The notes beneath the pieces are model-generated. The model saw only the letters and a list, made by a program, of their open reading frames with translations, had not been told where the DNA came from and ran no database searches. Shown one piece after another: positions 6,513-14,324 of a DNA stretch of 32,101 nucleotides. The stretch spans positions 1 through 32,101 of the forward strand of contig JAHEDT010000036.1 of assembly GCA_024641085.1 (NCBI GenBank), read 5' to 3'. Numbering within the stretch: the stretch's first letter is position 1; each line of letters starts with the position of its first letter. Position numbers and translations under genes: made by a program. This DNA comes from Geobacteraceae bacterium. GTDB taxonomy: Bacteria > Desulfobacterota > Desulfuromonadia > Desulfuromonadales > BM103.

Positions 6513-8813
6513 ATGGATTTATCAGAAAATTACGATCAGCAAATCTATAGTGACAAACTGACAACGCTTTACACGAGCAACTGGATCAGTACTGCCGCCA
6601 CCCTGTCTGTTGCCGCGATGTATCTCGGCATACAACTGCCGACCCATGACACAAAAGCCCTCTTTGTATGGTATGGCGTCCTCGCAGTTATCTACACCTG
6701 TCGTTATTTCCTGACGAAAAGTTATTTAAAACAAACCCATACCCCTGCCAGGCAACGCACATGGATGCGGCGCTTTCGTTTTGCCGTTTTGGTGACCGGT
6801 CTGACGTTGGGATCGACGGTGGTCTTTTTTTACCCACATGATGATGTTCCGCACCAGGTCTTTACTATCCTGATCCTGGCCGGCATGGCCGCCGGAGGGC
6901 TTACAGTACTCGTGGCCGACCTGGTCTGCTTCAGGGGCTATGTCTGCTCCCTGCTCATCCCGGTCATCGTTTCATGTCTCATTGTCGGGGATACCTTCTA
7001 CGTTACGATTGCAATCCTGGTCGGCATCTTCCTGATGATCATCCTCCGGGCAAGCCGGCGGTTGAACGACATTGTCACCTCCTCCCTGCAACTGCGCTAT
7101 GAAAACCTGGCGTTGGTCAACATCCTGGAAGGGGAAAAGAATCAATTGAGCAACCGGCTCGGCCGGATTCTCAACGACAGCTCAAATGAGCTTTACATTG
7201 CCGATGCTGTCTCGCTCAATTATGTGCAGGTCAACAAAGGGGCCCTCCTGAACCTCGGCCTCACGGAAGAGGAAATGTCGCACATGACATTGCTCGATAC
7301 CATTGTCGACCTTGACAGGGAAGCATTTAACAGCCTCATCGAGCCGCTGAGGTTCGGCATGAGAGAATCAGTCTCCCATAAAACCTTCCACAGGCGTAAA
7401 GACGGCAGTACCTACCCGGTAGAGCTGCGCTTTCAGTTGTCAACCCAGGAAGACCCCCCGGTTCTGGTCGTTACAGCGCTCGATATCACCGAGCGGGACG
7501 AGGCCGAACGCAAGCTGCTTCACCAGGCCAATTTCGACCAGTTGACCAACCTGCCTAACCGCTACTACATGCAGTCTTACATCGGCAGCGCCTTCGCGCG
7601 CGCCAAAAGGGGCCATTCCAAGGTCTCTCTGCTCTTTCTGGACCTGAACAACTTCAAGGATATCAACGACACCCTCGGGCACGGCATAGGTGACGAGCTT
7701 TTAAAGCAAGTGGCCAACCGGATCCGGTCGCTTCTCAGGGCGGTCGATACTGCAGCACGTCTTGGGGGGGACGAATTTCTTGTTCTGCTTGAAGGCCTGC
7801 AGCAGCAGGACCAGGCGGAAGTGGTGATCCAGAAAATCATCGACTCGTTCAAGGTCCCGTTTCATGTCCAATCCAATGAGATATTTACCTCGGCCAGTAT
7901 CGGGATCAGCACCTTTCCAGACGACGGCAGTTCCGTTGAATTGCTCATGCAATATGCTGATACAGCGATGTATAATGCCAAGAAGGACAGTAACCGCAAC
8001 TATTGTTTCTTCTCTCACGAACTGCGCGAATACATCGATAAGCAGCTCGCCGTGAAGAACCACCTGAGACATGCCGTCAATAAAGGTGAGCTCTCAGTCT
8101 TTTATCAGCCCAAAATCAACACCCATAATGAAGAAATTGTCGGTGCGGAAGCCTTGCTCAGATGGCACAATGCTGAACTCGGTAACATCCCGCCGGACAT
8201 TTTTATTCCGATCGCTGAGAAATACGGCCTCATTGAAGAGATCGGCAACTGGGTCTTGAAGACGGCCTGCATGGAAGCCAGCAGTTGGCAGGGGCTGACG
8301 CAGCGCCCGTTGCATGTGGCTGTGAATATTTCACCGAGGCAGTTTCGGACCACCGATTTTCTGAACACCGTGGACCAGGTGCTGGCCGACAGCGCCCTGC
8401 CCGAACATCTTCTGGAAATTGAAATCACAGAGAACCTTCTGATCCAGGATACTTCGGAGCCGCTGGAAATATTGAAGGCCCTCCATAAAAAGAACATAAC
8501 CCTGGCCCTGGACGATTTTGGGACCGGGTATTCTTCCTTGAGTTATCTGAAGCAATTCCCCATTCAGGTTCTGAAGATCGATCGGAGTTTCATCAACGAC
8601 ATGATGGTAAACCAGTTCAATATGTCGCTGGTGGATGCAATTGTCGCCCTGGCGCAGAACCTGGGCCTGCGTCTTGTCGCAGAAGGCGTTGAAACTCAGG
8701 AACAACTCGATTATCTGCGCAGGAAAAACGTGCATGCCATTCAGGGTTACTTGTTCAGTCCTCCCGTCCCGGCGGTAGAATTCCGGGCGATGATCCAGAA
8801 AAAAGCATCTTGA
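6513..8813 (+). CDS. Membrane-anchored PAS-GGDEF-EAL cyclic-di-GMP turnover protein, candidate DSF receptor
   Basis: A dual-domain c-di-GMP protein at the inner membrane. From ATG 6513 it has 766 residues. About six hydrophobic helices lie in the first ~180 residues, followed by a PAS domain (about 210-330, ending VVTALDITERDEAERK), a GGDEF domain and an EAL domain. The GGDEF motif is intact at about residues 418-422 (RLGGDEF) and is preceded by an RxxD inhibitory site (RAVD) five residues upstream. The EAL domain keeps EALLRW (546-551), VNISPRQF, EITEN, DDFGTGYSS, LKIDRSF, AEGVE and QGYLFSPP, so both synthesis and hydrolysis look possible. A TTG at 6501 in the same frame is an alternative start; neither has a clear ribosome site. 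It follows the rpfF-like gene by 81 bp. In Burkholderia the rpfF neighbour RpfR is also PAS-GGDEF-EAL but soluble. The role as DSF sensor is inferred from context. Confidence 0.9.
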   Translation: MDLSENYDQQIYSDKLTTLYTSNWISTAATLSVAAMYLGIQLPTHDTKALFVWYGVLAVIYTCRYFLTKSYLKQTHTPARQRTWMRRFRFAVLVTGLTLGSTVVFFYPHDDVPHQVFTILILAGMAAGGLTVLVADLVCFRGYVCSLLIPVIVSCLIVGDTFYVTIAILVGIFLMIILRASRRLNDIVTSSLQLRYENLALVNILEGEKNQLSNRLGRILNDSSNELYIADAVSLNYVQVNKGALLNLGLTEEEMSHMTLLDTIVDLDREAFNSLIEPLRFGMRESVSHKTFHRRKDGSTYPVELRFQLSTQEDPPVLVVTALDITERDEAERKLLHQANFDQLTNLPNRYYMQSYIGSAFARAKRGHSKVSLLFLDLNNFKDINDTLGHGIGDELLKQVANRIRSLLRAVDTAARLGGDEFLVLLEGLQQQDQAEVVIQKIIDSFKVPFHVQSNEIFTSASIGISTFPDDGSSVELLMQYADTAMYNAKKDSNRNYCFFSHELREYIDKQLAVKNHLRHAVNKGELSVFYQPKINTHNEEIVGAEALLRWHNAELGNIPPDIFIPIAEKYGLIEEIGNWVLKTACMEASSWQGLTQRPLHVAVNISPRQFRTTDFLNTVDQVLADSALPEHLLEIEITENLLIQDTSEPLEILKALHKKNITLALDDFGTGYSSLSYLKQFPIQVLKIDRSFINDMMVNQFNMSLVDAIVALAQNLGLRLVAEGVETQEQLDYLRRKNVHAIQGYLFSPPVPAVEFRAMIQKKAS

Positions 8814-9120
8814 TCATATCCTCCTGCATCAGCAGTAAAGTCTCCTGCTCAGGCCCTTCTTTTGGCCGCAGGGCCGTTCGCGTTTGACAGCCTGTCGGGC
8901 ATAAGGTAAAGAGATAAGGGGTGATTCGCTGCGCGGTGGTGTATGTGAAGACATTATCTGGGGATGCAAGTGTCAACCTGCCGAAAGCACGTTGTCATGA
9001 CATGGTCCCCCGGTGGTGAGTTCGAGTAAAAGGTGCCCCGGCAGCTTTTCTGCTAAGCCACATGCCGTGGGTATCGGTATGCTCCATACGCAAGATATTA
9101 ACCGGAAGGTTTTTTGAAAC
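8814..9120. other. 307 bp intergenic region between the GGDEF-EAL gene and rlmB
   Basis: No gene is called. Just after the EAL stop there is a weak hairpin (GGCCCT and AGGGCC around 8859-8882) with no following T run. A promoter-like element lies at 8884-8912. A perfect 10 bp palindrome TGTCATGACA is at 8993-9002. The remainder shows no structure I can name. Confidence 0.5.
8884..8912 (+). promoter_or_regulatory. Candidate sigma-70 promoter upstream of rlmB
   Basis: TTGACA (8884-8889), 17 bp spacer, TAAAGA (8907-8912). It would give a leader of about 200 bases before the GTG start at 9121. The palindrome at 8993-9002 lies within that leader. Supported by boxes and spacing only. Confidence 0.4.
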
Positions 9121-9870
9121 GTGAAAGTCGATTATCTCTACGGGATTCATCCGGTACGTGAGGGGTTGCGCGGTCGTCGCCAGCCCCTCGAACTCTTTGT
9201 GGACGAAAAGGGCGGCGCTCAACGCATCGATGAGCTGCTGGTTCTGGCGCGGGAGCGTGGCGTCCCGGTGCGGCAGAGGCGTCGCCAGGACCTCGACCGC
9301 ATGGCGGGGCAGACCCATCACCAGGGGGCGGTTCTGAGCATGGAGCCCTTCCCCTATACGGAGATCGAGGACCTGCTCTTCGCCTGGCAGGCTTCCGGGG
9401 AAACTGGTTTCTTCCTGCTGCTCGACGGCATTACCGACCCGCACAACCTGGGGGCCGTGCTGCGCAATGCCGACGCGGCGGGCTGCCAGGGGGTGATCCT
9501 CACCAGGGATCGCAGCTGCGGCATCACCAACGTGGTCGACCGGGCCTCGGCCGGAGCTGTTGAGCACCTGGCCGTCTGCCAGGTGACCAACCTCGCCCGC
9601 ACCATGGAGCTGCTCAAGAAGAGCGGTTTCTGGATCTACGGGCTGGCGGCCGGCGAGGGCGCGCAACAGCTGTTTGCCGCCGACCTCGCCGGAAATCTTG
9701 CCCTGGTGGTCGGCAGCGAAGGGGAGGGGCTGCGCCAGCGGACCCGCGAGCTTTGCGATGGGCTGCTGGAGATCCCGATGAGCGGCGGGGTGGCGTCGCT
9801 GAATGCGGCTTCGGCCAGTGCGGTCGCCCTGTTCGAGGTGGTCCGGCAGAGGCTGTCCGTACAATCCTGA
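9121..9870 (+). CDS. rlmB: 23S rRNA (guanosine-2'-O-)-methyltransferase, SpoU/TrmH family (RlmB type)
   Basis: Predicted to methylate the ribose 2'-OH of a conserved guanosine in 23S rRNA (G2251 in E. coli) using S-adenosylmethionine. The 249 residues contain an N-terminal substrate-binding domain (YLYGIHPVREGLRG) and the SPOUT knot domain. The three SpoU motifs are all present: DGITDPHNLGAVLRNADAAG, LVVGSEGEGLRQ and IPMSGGVASLNAASASAVALFE. The start is a GTG with a GGAAGG ribosome site about 12 bases upstream. Length and motifs are normal for RlmB, but TrmH-family paralogues share the motifs, so the exact rRNA site is an inference. It stands alone and converges with the SDR gene 31 bp downstream. 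Confidence 0.92.
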   Translation: MKVDYLYGIHPVREGLRGRRQPLELFVDEKGGAQRIDELLVLARERGVPVRQRRRQDLDRMAGQTHHQGAVLSMEPFPYTEIEDLLFAWQASGETGFFLLLDGITDPHNLGAVLRNADAAGCQGVILTRDRSCGITNVVDRASAGAVEHLAVCQVTNLARTMELLKKSGFWIYGLAAGEGAQQLFAADLAGNLALVVGSEGEGLRQRTRELCDGLLEIPMSGGVASLNAASASAVALFEVVRQRLSVQS

Positions 9871-9901
9871 CGCGCCGCACCCTCAAGGGCCTCGCCGTTG
9901 T

Positions 9902-10693
9902 TCAAGCCATCAACTGCCCGCCGTTGACCTCAATCACCTGCCCGGTCACATAGCCGCTTAAACCATCGCACGCCAGATAAATGGCTGTCCCGGCGCAGTC
10001 TTCAGCCTCCCCAAGTCTCTGTAGAGGAATACCAGCCTGAGTCTTCGCCAATTTCTCCGGGCTGGAAAACCGTGCATGGAATGCGGTATCAATAGTGCCG
10101 GGAGAGATCGCGTTGACTCTGACATGGCGCCCGGCCAATTCTCTGGCGAGTGAGCGGGTCAGGGTGCTGACAAAAGCCTTGGACGCGCTGTAAATCGAAG
10201 AGCCCGGACTGCCGCCGGTTCGGGCAGAAATGGAGCTGACATTGATGATGCAGCCCCCACCTACACGGGCGAAAGCAGGCAAGACTGCGCGGCACGCTGT
10301 GACAACCGAGCGGGCGTTGAGATTGAAGACACGATCAATAAAATCATCATCCACTTCTTCCAGCTGGCGCCTGGCCACCATGCTGCCGGCATTGTTGATA
10401 AGAATATCCAGCCGGCCGAAGTGCGCCACCACCTGTGCGATGGTCTCTGCAACGGCCTGGCTTGAATTGAAGTCAGCCTGTATTGACAAAGCATCACCAC
10501 CGGCCAGGCGAATTCTGCCGACAAGCCCTGAAACAGCTTTGCCATCACTGCTAAAGTGTTGAATACCGACCCTGGCCCCATAACGACCGAAGGCTTCCGC
10601 GATCGCGGCGCCGATTCCGCTGCCGCCGCCGGTCACCAACACAACCTTGCCGGACAGATCCGTTCTCAATAAATCGGTCTGTTGTTCAGACAT
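9902..10693 (-). CDS. Short-chain dehydrogenase/reductase (SDR) in the glycerol operon
   Basis: A classical SDR of 263 residues that would oxidise or reduce a hydroxyl/carbonyl substrate with NAD(P). The cofactor motif TGGGSGIG is at residues 21-28 and NNAG at 100-103. The catalytic Ser lies in NVSSIS (about 153), with Tyr168 and Lys172 in YSASK. It ends with the usual SGYVTGQVIEVNGGQ. The ATG at 10693 has a GGGGAG ribosome site, so it is preferred over the GTG at 10705. It begins 14 bp after the glpK stop on the same strand, so it is almost certainly in the glpK operon. That points to a polyol, dihydroxyacetone or similar three-carbon substrate, but substrate specificity cannot be read from an SDR sequence. 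Confidence 0.88.
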   Translation of the reverse strand: MSEQQTDLLRTDLSGKVVLVTGGGSGIGAAIAEAFGRYGARVGIQHFSSDGKAVSGLVGRIRLAGGDALSIQADFNSSQAVAETIAQVVAHFGRLDILINNAGSMVARRQLEEVDDDFIDRVFNLNARSVVTACRAVLPAFARVGGGCIINVSSISARTGGSPGSSIYSASKAFVSTLTRSLARELAGRHVRVNAISPGTIDTAFHARFSSPEKLAKTQAGIPLQRLGEAEDCAGTAIYLACDGLSGYVTGQVIEVNGGQLMA

Positions 10694-10707
10694 GGTCTCC
10701 CCCACTG

Positions 10708-12201
10708 CTATCTTTGATTTTCAAGGACTCTGGATACCGCTTTTTTCCAGCCGCGCAGCAACGCGTTTCGTTCTGCCTGGTCAAGTTCAGGGGTAAAGAG
10801 TGCATCTCGCTGCCAATTCTTTTGAATATCCTCAAGTGACGCAAAGACGCCGAATTGCACCCCGGCGAGATAGGCCGCACCCAAAGCCGTGGTTTCCGTC
10901 ACCTGAGGGCGTTCCACCGGAAGGTTCAGCAGATCGGCCAGAAACTGCAGAAACCAGTCATTGGCGACCATGCCCCCATCGACGCGCAAGGCCTTCAAGG
11001 CAGCGTCGCTGTCCCCTCTCATCGCCTCCATCAGGTCGTAGGTCTGATAGCCTACCGATTCCAAGGTGGCGCGGACAATCTCTGCAATTCCGGTATCACG
11101 GGTCAGTCCAAAAATAGCACCGCGCGCGTGTGGATCCCAGTACGGGGCTCCCAGCCCGGTAAATGCTGGAACCATATAGACCCCGCGATTGGAATCAAGC
11201 CCCTGCGCGAGTCCTTCGGCCTCACCGGCGGAATTGATCAGTTTCAGCCCATCGCGAATCCACTGAATCGCCGCACCTGCGACAAAAATAGATCCCTCAA
11301 TCGCATAGCTGGTCTTTCCGGCAACACGATATGCGACAGTCGTTAACAGACGGTTCCGGGAACGGAAGGCCTTTTCGCCGGTATTCATCAACACAAAGCA
11401 ACCGGTGCCGTAGGTACTCTTGATCATCCCCGGCTCAAGGCAGGCCTGCCCGATAGCAGCGGCCTGTTGATCGCCCGCGATTCCGCCGATCGGAATGGAG
11501 CGACCGAACAGCTCTACATCCGTCGCTCCAAAATCGGCAATGCAATCCTTGACCTCGGGTAACAGGGCAGATGGAATGTTAAACAGATCCAGCAGAGACT
11601 TGTCCCACTCCTGGGTATGGATATTAAACAGCATGGTCCGCGATGCGTTGGTCGCATCGGTTGCGTGCACTGCACCACCGGTCAGGCGCCAGAGCAGGAA
11701 GCTGTCGACTGTTCCAAACGCCAACTCCCCTTTTTCGGCCCTCGCCCTTGCCCCCGCTACATGATCGAGAATCCAGCCCAGTTTGGTTGCTGAAAAGTAG
11801 GGGTCAATCAGCAACCCGGTCCGTTCGGCGACCAGTTCTTCATTCCCCGCAGATATAAGCTCGGCACAATGGCCGGCGGTGCGACGATCCTGCCAGACAA
11901 TCGCATTGTAAATAGGTTTACCGGTCTGCCGATCCCAGACCAGCGTTGTTTCGCGCTGGTTGGTGATACCGATGCCGGCAACCTCATTCCCGGTCATCTC
12001 TGCCTGCTGCAGCGACCGGCGGCACACCTCGAGCACCGATTGCCAGATCCCTTCCGGATCATGTTCGACCCATGCATCCTGCGGATAGAGCTGACGGAAT
12101 TCTTGCTGGGACTGCGCTACGCAGTGTCCATTTGCATCGAAAATCATGGCACGCGAACTGGTCGTTCCCTGATCGATAGCAAGGATAAGTCGTCTCTTCA
12201 T
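10708..12201 (-). CDS. glpK: Glycerol kinase
   Basis: Phosphorylates glycerol with ATP to sn-glycerol-3-phosphate, trapping it in the cytoplasm. The 497 residues are close to the family norm (~500). It is an FGGY-family kinase with the N-terminal phosphate loop [16 protein letters not shown], then [49 protein letters not shown] and the C-terminal [21 protein letters not shown]. The ATG at 12201 follows an AGGAGG ribosome site by eight bases. It is transcribed leftward from the divergent region shared with glpR and continues into the SDR gene. It would supply glycerol-3-phosphate to GlpD, encoded at the other end of the locus. Confidence 0.97.
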   Translation of the reverse strand: MKRRLILAIDQGTTSSRAMIFDANGHCVAQSQQEFRQLYPQDAWVEHDPEGIWQSVLEVCRRSLQQAEMTGNEVAGIGITNQRETTLVWDRQTGKPIYNAIVWQDRRTAGHCAELISAGNEELVAERTGLLIDPYFSATKLGWILDHVAGARARAEKGELAFGTVDSFLLWRLTGGAVHATDATNASRTMLFNIHTQEWDKSLLDLFNIPSALLPEVKDCIADFGATDVELFGRSIPIGGIAGDQQAAAIGQACLEPGMIKSTYGTGCFVLMNTGEKAFRSRNRLLTTVAYRVAGKTSYAIEGSIFVAGAAIQWIRDGLKLINSAGEAEGLAQGLDSNRGVYMVPAFTGLGAPYWDPHARGAIFGLTRDTGIAEIVRATLESVGYQTYDLMEAMRGDSDAALKALRVDGGMVANDWFLQFLADLLNLPVERPQVTETTALGAAYLAGVQFGVFASLEDIQKNWQRDALFTPELDQAERNALLRGWKKAVSRVLENQR

Positions 12202-12227
12202 AAATGACCTCCTCTAAACCCTGACTT

Positions 12228-12248
12228 GATTATCGAAAGTTCATAATC
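12228..12248. promoter_or_regulatory. Candidate GlpR operator in the glpK-glpR divergent region
   Basis: A 21 bp imperfect palindrome with arms GATTAT and ATAATC around TCGAAAGTT. It overlaps the predicted glpK -10 box. Further TGTTC/GAACA-like half-sites appear near 12280, 12321, 12351 and 12372. E. coli GlpR, a DeoR-family repressor, binds sites built on TTCG/CGAA half-sites, so repression of both directions is plausible. The exact operator is inferred. Confidence 0.45.
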
Positions 12249-12270
12249 ACTCAATATCGAAAATAGTCAA
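12243..12270 (-). promoter_or_regulatory. Candidate glpK-SDR promoter
   Basis: Read on the minus strand: -35 TTGACT (complement of 12265-12270), 16 bp spacer, -10 GATTAT (complement of 12243-12248). The -10 falls inside the palindrome at 12228-12248, as expected for repression by blocking polymerase. Confidence 0.45.
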
Positions 12271-12312
12271 GCTGTCGATTGTTCAAAAGTGAAAACATTT
12301 TACAATCACTCC

Positions 12313-12340
12313 TTGCCAAACGAACAAAATCTAGTATAAA
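12313..12340 (+). promoter_or_regulatory. Candidate promoter for glpR and the glycerol transporter operon
   Basis: -35 TTGCCA (12313-12318), 16 bp spacer, -10 TATAAA (12335-12340). A CGAACA half-site lies in the spacer. The predicted start would be about 60 bases before the glpR ATG. Confidence 0.5.
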
Positions 12341-12407
12341 AAATAAATTAGAACAAATTCACTCCCTAAACAGAACATAGTGATCCCCTAACCGATCTGG
12401 ACTCTGG

Positions 12408-13205
12408 ATGAATCAGCGTCAGAAGGAAATTCTACTGCTCGTTCAGCAACAGGGATTCGTGGCAATCGAAACCCTGGCGCAAAACTTCCAGGTAACTCCC
12501 CAAACAATCCGCCGCGACATCAACACCCTCTGTGAAAAAAAGTTGCTTACCCGCTTCCACGGCGGCGCCGGGCCTTCATCCAGTGTTGAAAACCTTGCAT
12601 ACTCAACACGCCAAGTCATGCATCTGGCGGAAAAGCGCGGCATTGCTCAATTGACCGCGCAGCATATCCCTGACCGGGCATCGATCTTCATCAATATCGG
12701 CACAACGACAGAAGAAGTTGCCAAGGCACTTATGAACCACAGCCGCTTGCGGGTTATCACCAATAACCTGAATGTCGCCTCAATTCTGCGCTGCAATCCC
12801 AGCTTCGAGATCATTATAGCAGGCGGATCGGTACGACCAAGGGATGGCGGAATTACCGGTGAGGCCACCCTTGATTTTATCCGTCAATTCAAGGTCGATT
12901 TCGGTATTGTCGGTATCTCCTGCATTGACGTCGACGGGGCCTTGCTCGATTACGACTATCATGAGGTTCGAGTTGCACAGGCCATTATCGAAAATTCCAG
13001 AAAAGTCTTTCTGGTCGCAGATCATAGCAAATTCGATCGCTACGCCATGGTCAGACTTGGCAGCATAACGCAGGTTGACGCGCTCTTTACTGATCAACCC
13101 CCACCCCTGCACCTTGTTTCTATTCTTAAAGAAGCTGGCGTAGCCCTGCATGTGACCGATTCGTCCACTGTGACGAAAAACCATGTAACTGAAGTATCTA
13201 ACTAA
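12408..13205 (+). CDS. glpR: DeoR-family transcriptional repressor, GlpR type
   Basis: Predicted repressor of the glycerol genes, released by glycerol-3-phosphate. The 265 residues have an N-terminal DeoR winged helix-turn-helix (RQKEILLLVQQQGFVAIETLAQNFQVTPQTIRRDINTLCEKKLLTRFHGGA, given here as positions 3-53). A DeoR C-terminal sugar-phosphate sensor domain follows (INIGTTTEEVAKAL, IIAGGSVRPRDGGITGEAT, FGIVGISCIDVDGALLDYD, VADHSKFDR). Length and motifs match GlpR. The ribosome site is poor, which fits low expression of a repressor. It is divergent from glpK and 13 bp upstream of the first transporter gene, so it probably controls both directions. The effector is inferred from context. Confidence 0.92.
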   Translation: MNQRQKEILLLVQQQGFVAIETLAQNFQVTPQTIRRDINTLCEKKLLTRFHGGAGPSSSVENLAYSTRQVMHLAEKRGIAQLTAQHIPDRASIFINIGTTTEEVAKALMNHSRLRVITNNLNVASILRCNPSFEIIIAGGSVRPRDGGITGEATLDFIRQFKVDFGIVGISCIDVDGALLDYDYHEVRVAQAIIENSRKVFLVADHSKFDRYAMVRLGSITQVDALFTDQPPPLHLVSILKEAGVALHVTDSSTVTKNHVTEVSN

Positions 13206-13218
13206 GGGAAGCTGCTAC

Positions 13219-14313
13219 ATGGCAATGGTTATTGAGAACGTCACAAAAATGGTTGGTAATGCGTGTCATATCAATGATATTTCGCTGCAGCTTGAACCGG
13301 GAACTTTCAACATCCTGCTTGGACGGACCCTCTCGGGTAAAACCACCCTGATGCGACTGATGGCCGGACTCGACAAGCCGACGAAAGGGCGCATTCTGAT
13401 GAATGGTCAGGATTTGACCGGTATGTCGGTGCGCAAACGCGACGTGGCCATGGTTTATCAGCAGTTCATCAATTACCCATCGATGACCGTTTATAAGAAC
13501 ATTGCCTCCCCCTTGCGCCTTGCCAGGGCCTCCGAACCGGACATTGACCGGAGAGTCCGTGAAGTTGCCGAGATGTTACATATTGAAAAGCTGCTCGATC
13601 GATTGCCGGCAGAACTCTCGGGCGGTCAACAGCAACGCACCGCTATTGCCCGAGCACTGGTCAAGGATGCCGAGCTGTTACTGTTAGATGAACCGCTGGT
13701 CAATCTCGACTATAAATTGCGTGAAGAGCTGCGCACGGAGATGCGCGAAATATTCAAGCGCCGCCAATCTATTGTGGTTTACGCCACGACCGAACCCACT
13801 GAAGCCTTGGCATTAGGAGGCAATACCGCAGTGCTGTTCGAGGGGCGACTCGAGCAGTTCGGTCAGACTGTCGATGTCTACCAACATCCACAATCAACTC
13901 GAATTGCTCAGGCCTTTAGTGATCCGGCGATGAATATCGTCGCCGGCAGCGTTGATGCTGACAGTCTTCAACTGGGTGACGCCCGCCAGGTCCCGTTACA
14001 GAGCCATCTGAGTGGATTGAACCCCGGCAACTACCTTTTCGGGATGCGCGCCAATCATCTGCAGCTTGAGCGCAAAATCGCCACAGACATCGGATTTAAC
14101 ACGAGAATAAATCTTGCAGAGATCAGCGGTTCGGAGACCTTTGTTCACGTCACTCACAATGAAGATCACTGGACAGTCCAGAAACAGGGAATTCATAACT
14201 ATAAGATGGAAGAGCAGGTGCAGGTATATGTCGACCCGGCGCGGCTATACGTCTTCGACCTCGACGGTCACCTGGTTGCTTCTCCTGAAGTTATCCCGAC
14301 ACATCTGACTTAA
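13219..14313 (+). CDS. glpS: Glycerol ABC importer ATPase subunit 1 (GlpS-like)
   Basis: One of two unlike ATPases powering glycerol import at the inner membrane. The 364 residues hold a MalK-type ABC domain and a C-terminal TOBE-like regulatory region. Walker A is GRTLSGKT (35-42), Q-loop VYQQF, signature LSGGQ (133-137) and Walker B LLLLDE (153-158). The H-loop is unusual: where MalK has YVTHDQVEA, this protein has YATTEPTEA, so the catalytic His is Thr191. The partner ATPase next door has the His but a degenerate signature, so the pair should form one complete ATP site. A GGGAAG ribosome site precedes the ATG. The set glpR-S-T-P-Q-U-V is the order known for the Rhizobium leguminosarum glycerol importer. 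Confidence 0.9.
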   Translation: MAMVIENVTKMVGNACHINDISLQLEPGTFNILLGRTLSGKTTLMRLMAGLDKPTKGRILMNGQDLTGMSVRKRDVAMVYQQFINYPSMTVYKNIASPLRLARASEPDIDRRVREVAEMLHIEKLLDRLPAELSGGQQQRTAIARALVKDAELLLLDEPLVNLDYKLREELRTEMREIFKRRQSIVVYATTEPTEALALGGNTAVLFEGRLEQFGQTVDVYQHPQSTRIAQAFSDPAMNIVAGSVDADSLQLGDARQVPLQSHLSGLNPGNYLFGMRANHLQLERKIATDIGFNTRINLAEISGSETFVHVTHNEDHWTVQKQGIHNYKMEEQVQVYVDPARLYVFDLDGHLVASPEVIPTHLT

Positions 14314-14324
14314 AGGCAGCATTC

